From positions 1,488,001 to 1,552,000 of the forward strand of contig NC_022111.1 in assembly GCF_000163055.2 (NCBI RefSeq): a stretch of 64,000 nt of DNA. Reading direction: 5' to 3'. Position numbers and translations under genes: made by a program. This document shows, one piece after another, positions 1 through 7,371 of the stretch; the stretch's first letter is position 1; each line of letters opens with the position of its first letter. Below the pieces are notes generated by a model, which was given only the letters and a program-made list of their open reading frames with translations, made no database searches and was not told the origin of the DNA. The stretch is from Prevotella sp. oral taxon 299 str. F0039 (lineage in GTDB: Bacteria > Bacteroidota > Bacteroidia > Bacteroidales > Bacteroidaceae).

Positions 1-109
1 ATATCGGAAGTTTAGTTTCTTTATCTATGATTTTCCCACGTAATATATTTTGGGCAGACAAAACTGTTGTACACAAACACAGTATCGTTACGATGAATAA
101 TCTGTTCAT
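1..109 (-). CDS. N-terminus of an outer-membrane protein, cut by the window edge
   Basis: Read on the minus strand from ATG at 109-107, about 36 codons are present. They encode a Sec signal peptide (starts MNRLFIVTILCLCTTVLSAQ) followed by LRGKIIDKETKLPI. That last stretch is the first strand of the carboxypeptidase-regulatory-like (CarboxypepD_reg/DUF4480) fold found at the N-terminus of many Bacteroidetes TonB-dependent receptors and other outer-membrane proteins. The start lies 4 nt after the tetR stop, so the two genes are probably co-transcribed and the regulator may control this protein. Which outer-membrane family it belongs to cannot be told from 36 residues. Confidence 0.75.
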   Translation of the reverse strand, partial: MNRLFIVTILCLCTTVLSAQNILRGKIIDKETKLPI

Positions 110-113
110 AATC

Positions 114-728
114 TTATTGATTAATGAGTTCTCGCCATCCTGCTGTATTATAGCGTATATATTCAGACAAAACCTGTTTTGCCTCTTCTTTACGGATTTC
201 TGGATTTGAGACAATCTCTCCGACGATTGTTACCCATGTAGAAGAGGAAATCCGAAAGAATAGTGACGAAACTTTTGTTTGTATTTGTGGATAGACTTTT
301 TGCATTTGGTCAATATATTCTTTACTTATTGCAACTTGTTCTTCGATAAAATTTTCACGGAAAAATTCTACAGAAGTACCTTTTGATTCAAAGAGCAATA
401 ACTTTAATTCTTCTTTATACAAGAAAATTATTTTAAGCGTTTCTCTTAGCAAATCTTTTTGACTTTGTATAGAGAAACGAAGTTTGTCTATTTTGTTGGG
501 TTCTATGCGATAGGAGGACAGCCTTCCATCCAAGACAGCAAGTAAAGGCCTAAGGACAGCATAAAAAATATCATCTTTTGTCTTAAAATAATTGTATATA
601 TTACCTAAGACAACTCCTGATTTTGCAGAAATTGTTCGCATCGAAGTTTTTCTAAAACCATTTTTAATAAATTCATTGCGGGCAGCTGTGACAATTCTGT
701 TTCTTATATCTTCTTTTAATATTTTCAT
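114..728 (-). CDS. TetR/AcrR family transcriptional regulator
   Basis: The N-terminal 50 residues carry the TetR helix-turn-helix: RIVTAARNEFIKNGFRKTSM, then TISAKSGVVLGNIYNYFKTK, with the typical NIYNYF recognition helix. The remaining ~150 residues form a variable ligand-binding helical domain. Total length (about 204 aa) is normal for the family. I place the start at 728 (MKILKEDIRN), which sits directly before helix 1; an in-frame ATG at 749 would add seven residues. The gene is followed after 4 nt by the outer-membrane protein start. A promoter and an intrinsic terminator both lie upstream in its leader (see those entries). Ligand unknown. Confidence 0.9.
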   Translation of the reverse strand: MKILKEDIRNRIVTAARNEFIKNGFRKTSMRTISAKSGVVLGNIYNYFKTKDDIFYAVLRPLLAVLDGRLSSYRIEPNKIDKLRFSIQSQKDLLRETLKIIFLYKEELKLLLFESKGTSVEFFRENFIEEQVAISKEYIDQMQKVYPQIQTKVSSLFFRISSSTWVTIVGEIVSNPEIRKEEAKQVLSEYIRYNTAGWRELINQ

Positions 729-767
729 TACTATTTTATTAACGGACATCGTTCAGTTTTGTTCATA

Positions 768-799
768 AAAAAAAGCGTACTGTTAAAAAACAGTACGCT
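768..799 (-). terminator. Intrinsic terminator in the tetR leader
   Basis: On the minus strand an 11-bp perfect stem (AGCGTACTGTT / AACAGTACGCT, 774-799) with a short T loop is followed by seven Ts. It lies between a good promoter (860-890) and the tetR start at 728/749. It therefore either attenuates tetR or ends a short independent RNA. Confidence 0.7.
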
Positions 800-859
800 C
801 CTTTTATTGTTGCCTTTATGCGGCTGTGTGATATTTTCATCATTAATTAATTTTGGATA

Positions 860-890
860 CAAAGGTATGGGAAGAATTCTATACTGGCAA
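860..890 (-). promoter_or_regulatory. Bacteroidetes-type promoter driving tetR leader
   Basis: Minus strand: TACCTTTG (867-860) matches the -7 consensus TAnnTTTG, with TTG (890-888) 20 nt upstream as the -33 element. Transcription would start near 850 and run into the terminator at 768-799. Confidence 0.55.
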
Positions 891-932
891 TACTTATTAA
901 TAGGTATTTTTAATCGAATTATAATACTAAAT

Positions 933-1232
933 TCAAATGGACTTAAAATAGTAATTCTTCTCCAACATCCTTTCCAAGTCCGAAGCCTTATAGAGTATCT
1001 TCCCTGCAAATTGCGTGTAGGGAATAATCTTCCTGTCCCGATAGTCTTGCAACGTACGCGGGCTGATATACAGCCGATTGCATACTTCCTTACCTGTGAG
1101 GAAGTGCTCACCGCCAAAGAGCGGCTTGTGTGTCTGTGCTACTTCCTTAATTCTCTTGCTTACTCCGCTGATAGCGGACAGCACCACTTGCATATCGTCA
1201 GCCTCCATGTTCAAATCTCTTACCTGTTCCAT
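933..1232 (-). CDS. Helix-turn-helix (excisionase-like) protein of a mobile element
   Basis: This is a 99-aa protein. Residues ~40-95 contain a MerR/HTH_17-type winged helix (FLTGKEVCNRLYISPRTLQ, then YRDRKIIPYTQFAGKILYK), the form used by excisionase/RdfA-like regulators in Bacteroidetes conjugative and mobilizable elements. It lies 12 nt downstream of a paralogous HTH gene, and the two look like one minus-strand operon divergent from the replication/mobilization genes. By family the pair would control excision or transfer; no target site is identified here. Confidence 0.8.
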   Translation of the reverse strand: MEQVRDLNMEADDMQVVLSAISGVSKRIKEVAQTHKPLFGGEHFLTGKEVCNRLYISPRTLQDYRDRKIIPYTQFAGKILYKASDLERMLEKNYYFKSI

Positions 1233-1244
1233 AGTTCTCTTGTC

Positions 1245-1553
1245 TTATTTGTTGTTCTTGGATTTGTCTGTGTTTGATTTCACTGATTTGGTTTCCAATA
1301 ATCCTTCCACATCCTCACGCTTGTAATAGCACTTATGCCCGATTTGGGCAAAGGGCAAGACACCCGTATCACGATAGTGCTGCAAGGTGCGTTTGCTGAT
1401 ATTCAGCAGCTGGCACACATCGCCGTTGTGCAGCCAGTCCGTGTGCTTGCTTTTCTCTCCGAATGCCTTGTAGCAGCATTCCGCAAGGCTCAAGATTTCA
1501 TCCCGAAGCTTTGCCCAATTGGTTTCCGTAATGATGTAATAGTTCATAATCAT
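1245..1553 (-). CDS. Helix-turn-helix (excisionase-like) protein, paralogue
   Basis: This 102-aa protein has the same architecture as its downstream neighbour: an N-terminal helical segment, then HTH_17 at residues ~42-90 (GDVCQLLNISKRTLQHYRDT, GVLPFAQIGHKCYYKREDVE) and a charged tail rich in Lys and Asn. The start may be ATG 1553 or the second Met at 1547. Such tandem HTH pairs are common in Bacteroidetes integrative elements. The usual partner, a tyrosine integrase, is not seen upstream or downstream. Confidence 0.8.
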   Translation of the reverse strand: MIMNYYIITETNWAKLRDEILSLAECCYKAFGEKSKHTDWLHNGDVCQLLNISKRTLQHYRDTGVLPFAQIGHKCYYKREDVEGLLETKSVKSNTDKSKNNK

Positions 1554-2163
1554 ATTTTGTTATTGTTTATTGTTTGTTGTTTCAGGTCCTTCCTGTTTCC
1601 ATCGGCAAAGGTAATGACGTGCGTACACCTCTCAAAGCCGTGAAGAACAACAGGGAAGGATCGGGAAGAATGAGGAAAAAGCAATCCACATCATCGGTTC
1701 GCATTTGCGTTTTCCTGCCCCGTCTTCTTCTTTTGTTGCAAAGACAATGCAAGCGAGTACAGAGGAAAGTTCACTTATCCTTTGCCGAGCGCAGCTTGTC
1801 TTATGCAAAATTAATATCGGGCATTTCTTATTCCATCACTTTTCATTCAAGTGGCAGTTGTGGCGCTATGACAAGGACAAAAGAGACAGATTGATGTTCT
1901 TGCCACTGCACAAATGAGGTTAATAAGGTAATCAAAGCAAAAGAGTGCATCTGAAAGCAAACAACGACATCCGTATTTCTACTAACCTATCTTTCCTGTC
2001 ATCCGTTTTTTGCTTAATGAGGCGATAAATGCTCTTTTTAACAGCCTGTTTCCCTAAGAATTTTGCAGCAGACAGATGCAACATTATGCAAGAAGGCTTT
2101 GAATGCTTGGAAGTTACGCATTCTCACCCTAACTTCACTCTTGGAAACCAATTCAAGGAAATA
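1554..2163. other. Divergent control region of the mobile element, no convincing gene
   Basis: About 600 bp separates the minus-strand HTH pair from the plus-strand VapE gene. Open frames here have low-complexity or unlikely compositions and I do not call them. Promoter-like boxes are TGTCTTTG on the minus strand (1744-1737), facing the HTH genes, and TATCTTTC on the plus strand (1988-1995), facing VapE. Both are near matches to TAnnTTTG. Confidence 0.5.
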
Positions 2164-3465
2164 ATGAAAAAGAACGCAGATGCAGGCAATATAGATAACA
2201 GAAGAAATCCTCATCGCAGGGGTAGCTCATCCAAGAACGCAGAGATAGAAAACTACCTCTCCACACACTACGAGTTCAGATACAATACAGTATTGGGAAG
2301 AACCGAATACCGAAGTAGGAACAGCGGCATATATACAAAAGTCGGTCGTTATGAAATCAATACGCTCCGCAGGGAACTTGATTGCGATGAAGGCATAGCG
2401 ACTTCCTCCGATAATCTCTACTCCATTATCGAGAGCAGCTTCTCTCCCCGTATCAATCCCGTGCAGGAGTATTTCAAAGCATTGCCACTGATTGATATAA
2501 GTGATAGCAGTAGCTGTGATGGTGAGAGTTTCAGGGATAGTAATGTACTTTACCTTTCACCAAAAGCGATTCTCGATTTGGCAAGCTGCGTTGTTGTCCG
2601 TAATTCTAACAAATGGTTGCCGTATCTTACCAAATGGCTTGTGGCGGTGGTCGCCAATGCGATGAACGACCGTGAGTGCCGCAACCATACCTGCCTTGTG
2701 CTGACAGGCGAGCAGGGCAAGTTCAAAACTACATTCTTGGATTTGCTCTGCCCGTCCAAACTGCACGGTTACAGCTATACGGGCAAGATATATCCACAAG
2801 AGAAGGATACACTTACTTATATCGGTCAGAACCTTATCGTAAATATAGATGACCAGCTCAAAGCTCTCAATAAGCGGGATGAGAACGAGCTGAAGAACCT
2901 CATTACCTGCCCGATGGTCAAGTACCGTATGCCGTATGACAAGTATGTAGAGGAGCATCCCCACTTGGCAAGCTTCGTGGCATCGGTGAACGGCAATGAC
3001 TTTCTTACAGACCCTACAGGCAGCAGACGGTTTCTACCCTTTGAAGTGCTTTCCATAGATATTGAGAGAGCAAAAGCTATCTCGATGGACAATGTCTATG
3101 CGGAAGCCAAAGCCCTGTTAAAGTCAGGCTTTCGTTATTGGTTTGATGATGATGAGATTGCCGAACTATACAGAGAGAGTGAAGACTTTCAAGTACAGAC
3201 TGCAGAGATGGAGCTTTTGTTGCGTTGTTTTGAAAAGCCAACGGAGGATGAAAGTTATTCGTTAATGACCACTACGGAGATACTCACTTATTTGGGTATT
3301 TATACCCACCAGCCACTTGTTGCCAAGCGGATGGGCGAAGCCTTGAAGAAAGCAGGATACATAAAGGTGAGCAAACGAAGAAACGGTGGTAGCCCCATCT
3401 ATGTCTACAAGATTAGGAAAATCTTGCCATGTCCGCTCCTTCAAACTTGTAGTAGCCAAATGTAG
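2164..3465 (+). CDS. VapE/VirE-family P-loop ATPase of the mobile element
   Basis: About 433 aa. The C-terminal two thirds match the virulence-associated E (VapE/DUF3874-type) family: a P-loop LTGEQGKFKTTFLDLLCP at about residue 180, a Walker B-like LIVNIDDQL, and the family motif SFVASVNGNDFLTDPTGSRR followed by FLPFEV. These proteins are primase-associated helicase-like ATPases in mobile elements. I choose ATG 2164 because AAGGA lies 5 nt upstream; longer starts at 2029 or 2083 are open. It precedes the primase gene by about 180 bp, a standard order in these elements. It probably acts in autonomous DNA replication of the excised circle (inference). Confidence 0.8.
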   Translation: MKKNADAGNIDNRRNPHRRGSSSKNAEIENYLSTHYEFRYNTVLGRTEYRSRNSGIYTKVGRYEINTLRRELDCDEGIATSSDNLYSIIESSFSPRINPVQEYFKALPLIDISDSSSCDGESFRDSNVLYLSPKAILDLASCVVVRNSNKWLPYLTKWLVAVVANAMNDRECRNHTCLVLTGEQGKFKTTFLDLLCPSKLHGYSYTGKIYPQEKDTLTYIGQNLIVNIDDQLKALNKRDENELKNLITCPMVKYRMPYDKYVEEHPHLASFVASVNGNDFLTDPTGSRRFLPFEVLSIDIERAKAISMDNVYAEAKALLKSGFRYWFDDDEIAELYRESEDFQVQTAEMELLLRCFEKPTEDESYSLMTTTEILTYLGIYTHQPLVAKRMGEALKKAGYIKVSKRRNGGSPIYVYKIRKILPCPLLQTCSSQM

Positions 3466-3540
3466 TAGAATGTGTAGTATTGTCTTATACTACAAAGTAA
3501 TACTGATTATCAATTACTTATCACAAAATAGTATGTAGTA
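3448..3540. repeat. TGTAGTA repeats and hairpin at the VapE 3' end
   Basis: TGTAGTA occurs at 3448, 3461, 3473 and 3534; the first three are 12-13 bp apart. The third forms an 8-bp inverted repeat with ATACTACA at 3487-3494 (6-nt loop). The repeats overlap the last codons of the VapE gene and run into the 181-bp gap before the primase. They could be a protein-binding array or a weak terminator; the function is unknown. Confidence 0.5.
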
Positions 3541-3646
3541 AGAAGAAAGATGAAAAAGTTTGGAGGGGGAAAACTTTGGAAAAGGTAAAACCCAAAAACA
3601 GACAAACATAAATAATTATCATTCAACCCATTAAAGTATCAAAACA

Positions 3647-4621
3647 ATGAAAGAAGAAGATTTATCACGTATCAAGCGATATTCCATTGTGGAGTATCTC
3701 GAAAGGAAAGGTATCAGGCCTGTCCGCAAAACACCGACCTATGCCATGTACCGTTCACCGCTCAGGGAAGAAACGCATCCGAGTTTTAAGGTGGACACTG
3801 AGAAGAACCTTTGGATAGACTATGCCGAAGGCAGGGGCGGAAGCATAATCGACCTCTGTATGCGTATGGAGGGATGCACGCTATCGGAAGCTATCCGTTG
3901 TTTGGGACAGAACGCTTCCGATAATGGCACATCTAGTTTTCTTAATGACTTCGTGCCAAATAATTCCCAGCCTGTGATGGCTGTAAATGGAGCAAGGAGA
4001 CTGATAGAAATATCAGACACCCTGCCGCCACATTTACAGGATTATCTTACGAAGGAACGCTGTGTCAACTTGGAAAAGGCTACGCCTTTCCTCAAATGTA
4101 TCAGCTATGAGGTAAGGGGCAGGCGCTATCAAGCCATCGGCTTTGCCAATCTCTCTGGCGGCTATGAGCTTCGGGACGACAAGACGTTCAAGGGAACGAT
4201 AGCTCCGAAGGACATTACTCCGATATTCACGGATAGAGCGGAGCCAGTATGTATCTTTGAAGGCTTCATGGACTTCCTATCCTTCCTTTCGATGAAAGAA
4301 GAGATTACCAACCACTGCCTTGTGATGAACTCCGTGAGCAACGTGGCAAGGACTATCCGTTATTTGAATGACCGACACCTTACCCATATCCGTGCCTTCC
4401 TTGACAATGACGAAGCAGGACGGAGGACTGTTCAAGATTTCATAAAGGCAGGCTTCCATGTTGAGGATATGAACATACATTACAAAGACTTCAAGGATCT
4501 CAACGAATATCATGTCAGCTGTGTCCGTGAGCAGCAGAAACGGAAAGCGCAGGAACAGACACACATATCAATTACAGGACAAAACAAGAAATCAAAACAA
4601 GTCAAACTTAAAATGAAATAG
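3647..4621 (+). CDS. CHC2/Toprim DNA primase-like protein
   Basis: This 324-aa DnaG-related protein has an N-terminal zinc-ribbon-like region (residues ~8-85; RSPLREETHPSFKVD, then GGSIIDLCMRMEG) and a C-terminal Toprim domain (IFEGFMDFLSFL with the catalytic Glu; FLDNDEAG as the DxD motif). The N-terminal region keeps the fold signature (P-x-R/H-E-E-x-x-P-S-F) but lacks the usual CHC2 cysteines, so it probably does not bind zinc. Such primases are standard in Bacteroidetes mobilizable elements. The next gene starts 2 nt after its stop, indicating an operon with the DUF3408 gene. Confidence 0.85.
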   Translation: MKEEDLSRIKRYSIVEYLERKGIRPVRKTPTYAMYRSPLREETHPSFKVDTEKNLWIDYAEGRGGSIIDLCMRMEGCTLSEAIRCLGQNASDNGTSSFLNDFVPNNSQPVMAVNGARRLIEISDTLPPHLQDYLTKERCVNLEKATPFLKCISYEVRGRRYQAIGFANLSGGYELRDDKTFKGTIAPKDITPIFTDRAEPVCIFEGFMDFLSFLSMKEEITNHCLVMNSVSNVARTIRYLNDRHLTHIRAFLDNDEAGRRTVQDFIKAGFHVEDMNIHYKDFKDLNEYHVSCVREQQKRKAQEQTHISITGQNKKSKQVKLKMK

Positions 4622-4623
4622 AA

Positions 4624-5058
4624 ATGGAAAAGAAAACTATGATGAGCGACAAAGACCTTTCATGGTTCTTGGGCGTGGAAGATGAAGCAGAGGACGAATC
4701 TACTTCACAAGAAGCGACTGCGGTTCCTGAAAGAGAAAGACCAACAAACAAGCAGGACACAGAGAATACCATGCACTCCGAGCCTGCACGGAATGCTGAG
4801 AACGTAACCATTCAGAAACGCATCAGTGCCAAGATGAGAAAGAAAACACTCGAATCCTACAAGCAAGCCTATCTTGTGCCGACCAAGTTAAACAACCGTA
4901 AGGCGGTCTATCTGAGCAGGGAAACACAGGAACGTGCCGACTTTATTGTGCGTAGATTAGGCGACAGGGGTAGCAACCTTTCAAGCTTTGTTGAGAACAT
5001 CGTGCGTCAGCATCTGGAGGAATATGGTGAAGACATAGAGAAATGGAGAAGACTGTAA
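4624..5058 (+). CDS. DUF3408 family protein
   Basis: 144 aa. The N-terminal half is acidic and low-complexity (EDEAEDESTSQEA). The C-terminal half, from about residue 65, is conserved in DUF3408 proteins: YLVPTKLNNRKAVYLSRETQ, then a helical segment ending FVENIVRQHLEEY. That part resembles a ribbon-helix-helix DNA-binding fold (inference). DUF3408 genes typically sit between primase and mobilization genes in Bacteroidetes elements, as here. It is 2 nt from the primase gene and is followed by the iteron array, which makes it a candidate iteron-binding protein. Confidence 0.8.
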   Translation: MEKKTMMSDKDLSWFLGVEDEAEDESTSQEATAVPERERPTNKQDTENTMHSEPARNAENVTIQKRISAKMRKKTLESYKQAYLVPTKLNNRKAVYLSRETQERADFIVRRLGDRGSNLSSFVENIVRQHLEEYGEDIEKWRRL

Positions 5059-5070
5059 GCCGTAAGAAAA

Positions 5071-5179
5071 GGTAGACGGTTTTCTGGAAAAAGGTCTACC
5101 CTTTCTTCAAAATAGGTCTACCTTTTCGAGCAAATAGGTCTACCTTTTTTGCTAAAAGGGTCTACCTTTTCTTCTTCGG
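5071..5179 (+). repeat. Four 22-bp iterons (AGGTCTACCTTTT-type)
   Basis: Units begin exactly 22 bp apart at 5092, 5114, 5136 and 5158. The core is GGTCTACCYTTT followed by a variable spacer ending in AAAT. An inverted half copy, GGTAGAC, sits just upstream at 5071-5077. Position directly after the DUF3408 gene and before the mobilization genes suggests a replication or relaxosome iteron. Confidence 0.85.
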
Positions 5180-5295
5180 CGTAGTTCTCTATGAGAATGC
5201 CACGAACGCAGTTAGTCATAGAATGCACGGCATTCGTTTTTAAGCTATAAAACGTTTTAAGCGTAAATGGTTTGTTCGGTAGCATTGCAAGACGT

Positions 5296-5379
5296 CAGTT
5301 TGTACCCACAAACTGCGCCCAGCTCCCCTCGTTAGATTGTCGGGGAGATAAGACCGTAATCACTACGTTCTCATCGGTC
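5296..5379. other. Candidate origin of transfer (oriT) region
   Basis: The non-coding stretch upstream of mobC holds three nested inverted repeats: CAGTTTGT-accc-ACAAACTG (5296-5315, 8-bp stem), CTCCCC/GGGGAG (5323-5347) and GACCG/CGGTC (5352-5379). A further AATCAT/ATGATT follows at about 5405-5421. Relaxase origins in mobilizable elements usually lie just upstream of mobC and carry such hairpins next to nic. The nic site is not identified. Confidence 0.5.
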
Positions 5380-5440
5380 AGTGTTCGGGAATTAAGCAAC
5401 AACGAATCATCTGGAATGATTAACTTTCAAGGAAACTTAT

Positions 5441-5872
5441 ATGAACAGATACAAAGGAAAAGCTGCCCGATGGCAGCAACGGGATAAGGAAGAACAGAGG
5501 ATGAACAAGACAGAGTTCATCAAGGTAAGATGCACCTCAGAGGAAAAGCAACGTATTAAGTCAAAGGCAGAAAGTGCGGGACGTAAGTTTTCCGATTACT
5601 GCCGTGAGATACTCCTAAGTGGAGAGGTGGCAGCCGTTCCCAAGATGACCGACAATGAAAGGGAAGCCATTTGTATACTTCAGCATACAGGACGGTTCTA
5701 CGGGCAGATTTCTAACCTCATCAAAGTAAAAGATGAGAGATGGGTACATATTACACAGAACCTTTCGCTATGTGCCAAAGAGGCATTTAAGCGATTTTAC
5801 GACCCCCATTTTCATGTGAACGATGAGATATATAAGGTCTTAAATCTAACAAGAGATGATAGGAAAATGTAA
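5441..5872 (+). CDS. MobC-like relaxosome accessory protein
   Basis: A 143-aa basic protein with the MobC/MbpA pattern: an N-terminal ribbon-helix-helix-like segment (FIKVRCTSEEKQRIKSKAES, then GRKFSDYCREILLSG), followed by a helical part around LQHTGRFYGQISNLIK. These proteins bind oriT and help the relaxase. ATG 5441 has AAGGAAAC upstream; ATG 5501 (MNKTEFIKVR) would trim a basic 20-residue lead and is also possible. Its 3' end overlaps the relaxase start by 17 nt, so the two are translationally coupled. Confidence 0.8.
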   Translation: MNRYKGKAARWQQRDKEEQRMNKTEFIKVRCTSEEKQRIKSKAESAGRKFSDYCREILLSGEVAAVPKMTDNEREAICILQHTGRFYGQISNLIKVKDERWVHITQNLSLCAKEAFKRFYDPHFHVNDEIYKVLNLTRDDRKM

Positions 5873-6917
5873 GGCGATAGCGCATGGCAGCACGGCTCTG
5901 GGCTATATCTTCAGAGAGGGCAAGCTCGGCTATCGGCTTGCCTTCCACAATCTTTGCAGCAGGGAGCCAAATACTATCTATGAGGAAATGAAAGTGGTCA
6001 GCGACTATAACAGCCGTTGCAGGAACAAGTTCCTCCGCATTGAAATAGGCATCGCACCTCAGGACGAGAAAAAGCTGCCTGTGTCCGAACTTATGAGGAT
6101 AGCCCATCTGTTTGCCAAACAAATGGGACTTGATAACCACCAATGGGTGGCAGTAACGCACAAGGACACCGACAACAGACACATTCACATCATCGCCAAC
6201 CGCATCAGCCTATATGGAGAAGTCTATGATACCACTTTTGTGAGCAACAGGGCTGCAAGGGTGGCAGAGGAAATCAGCAGGGAGAAAGGCTTGACCATTG
6301 CAAAAGAGATCAAGGCAGAAAGGAAACACCAAAAGACAAAGGCTAATCCCATGAGAGAGCAAACAAAGAAAAAAGTGCAACAAATCTGTTATACCTTACT
6401 TGACAAATACATGGGCCGTGGCATATCTGGATATTCCATGTTCCTCTATGAGTTGAACAAGAACGGCATCGCGATAGAGCGCATGAAGAACAAACAGGGA
6501 AAAGTCTATGGTTTGAAGTTCTCCTACTGTGACCAGACATTCAAGGCTTCTGAAATCGGCAGAGAGTTCGGATACCGTTCCTTGCAGAAGAACTTTGAAG
6601 TAACCAACAAGGAAGAATCAAAGATGCCACACCAAACAATACAAAAGCCGACAGAAAGGAAAGAACAATCTGATACAGGTTACCAACTTGTACCTCCAAG
6701 CCGTTCCTCTATCTCACGAGACAATGATACCTCACAAGTGCAGAATCCCATTGGTGCAGTGGCAGGCACCATCGTTAGCGCAGCCGATGAACTAATGGAA
6801 GGGTTGGGCGATTTGATTACACCATCCACACAGAGCGATGACTATGCCGAAGCTGTGTGGCAGCGCAGACTCAGATATCAAGCCAACAGAAAGAAGAAGC
6901 GAGGACGAGGATTATAA
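5856..6917 (+). CDS. Relaxase/mobilization nuclease (MobA/VirD2-like)
   Basis: 353 aa. The N-terminal ~170 residues form the relaxase domain, with the HxH metal-binding motif DNRHIHIIANRISLYGEVYD and upstream WVAVTHKDTDNRH. The likely nucleophilic Tyr lies in the N-terminal ALGYIFREG. The C-terminal half is basic and polar with a KKKRGRG tail. It would nick oriT to start transfer, using a conjugative coupling system supplied in trans; no coupling protein or mating-pair genes are present in the window. It is the last gene of the element core. Confidence 0.88.
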   Translation: MIGKCKAIAHGSTALGYIFREGKLGYRLAFHNLCSREPNTIYEEMKVVSDYNSRCRNKFLRIEIGIAPQDEKKLPVSELMRIAHLFAKQMGLDNHQWVAVTHKDTDNRHIHIIANRISLYGEVYDTTFVSNRAARVAEEISREKGLTIAKEIKAERKHQKTKANPMREQTKKKVQQICYTLLDKYMGRGISGYSMFLYELNKNGIAIERMKNKQGKVYGLKFSYCDQTFKASEIGREFGYRSLQKNFEVTNKEESKMPHQTIQKPTERKEQSDTGYQLVPPSRSSISRDNDTSQVQNPIGAVAGTIVSAADELMEGLGDLITPSTQSDDYAEAVWQRRLRYQANRKKKRGRGL

Positions 6918-6977
6918 TCCCATTACAGCGACAAAATCAGCATTACAAAAATGCAGAAAGAAGAATATCTCATTAAA

Positions 6978-7032
6978 AACGCTTGTTATTCGGTAATAAA
7001 GTATTATCTTTGTAAACAGAATAACAAGCGTT
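6978..7032 (+). promoter_or_regulatory. Promoter enclosed by a 14-bp perfect inverted repeat
   Basis: AACGCTTGTTATTC (6978-6991) and GAATAACAAGCGTT (7019-7032) flank 27 bp containing a full promoter: TTG at 6983-6985, 19-nt spacer, TATCTTTG at 7005-7012. As it stands the promoter points right, toward the TonB receptor at 7372. The dyad may be an operator, a mobile-element end or a very short invertible segment. Confidence 0.6.
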
Positions 7033-7371
7033 CTTTGTTGATGCAGAAACCTGCGGTTAATGGCACTTCGCTCGTTTCCAAATCGTTACCTGTTTAGTTT
7101 GTATAGCAAGGTAACTTCTTTATTTTCAATTAGATACATTTTAGAAATTATCTCGCAATGTAAAAGCAATGCTTTTATTTTTTAGTTTCATTTAGAACGT
7201 ATCTCGAAGGCAAAATAACATAGATACAGTTTCGTATAACCTCTTTGCGCATCTCACAACTATTGGGTATTTGTTTTTATCGGTCGCATTTGTTACTTTA
7301 ATGTCTTTTTCACTTTTTTAATTTTGTATTCGAAATGAATGTCAAGGCGTTCATTCTCTCAATTACTATAA
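7033..7371. other. Non-coding leader before the TonB receptor
   Basis: No gene is seen. It holds an inverted repeat GTTACCT/AGGTAAC (7085-7115), two units of the 22-bp repeat family (7142-7185) and a -7-like box TAATTTTG (7319-7326) just ahead of the receptor start. I recognise no known riboswitch. Confidence 0.5.
7142..7185. repeat. 22-bp period array, two units
   Basis: Unit 7164-7185 (AAGCAATGCTTTT...TAG) matches the family consensus and is preceded at exactly 22 bp by a degenerate unit ending GCAATGTAA. It is the weakest of the six arrays. Confidence 0.55.

Noticed and set aside
759..1277. 172-aa plus-strand frame over the tetR leader and first HTH gene
   Set aside because: Antisense to a better-supported HTH gene; the protein is a meaningless hydrophobic string.
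1574..1894. 106-aa open frame in the mobile element control region
   Set aside because: Low-complexity Leu/Gln/Arg composition, no start signal, and overlap with promoter-like sequence. It reads like non-coding control DNA.
5272..5487. 71-aa frame across the candidate oriT
   Set aside because: Runs through the hairpins and overlaps mobC in another frame; no protein features.
7033..7371. Possible cobalamin or other riboswitch upstream of the TonB receptor
   Set aside because: I could not find the conserved B12-box or other riboswitch core; only small inverted repeats are present.
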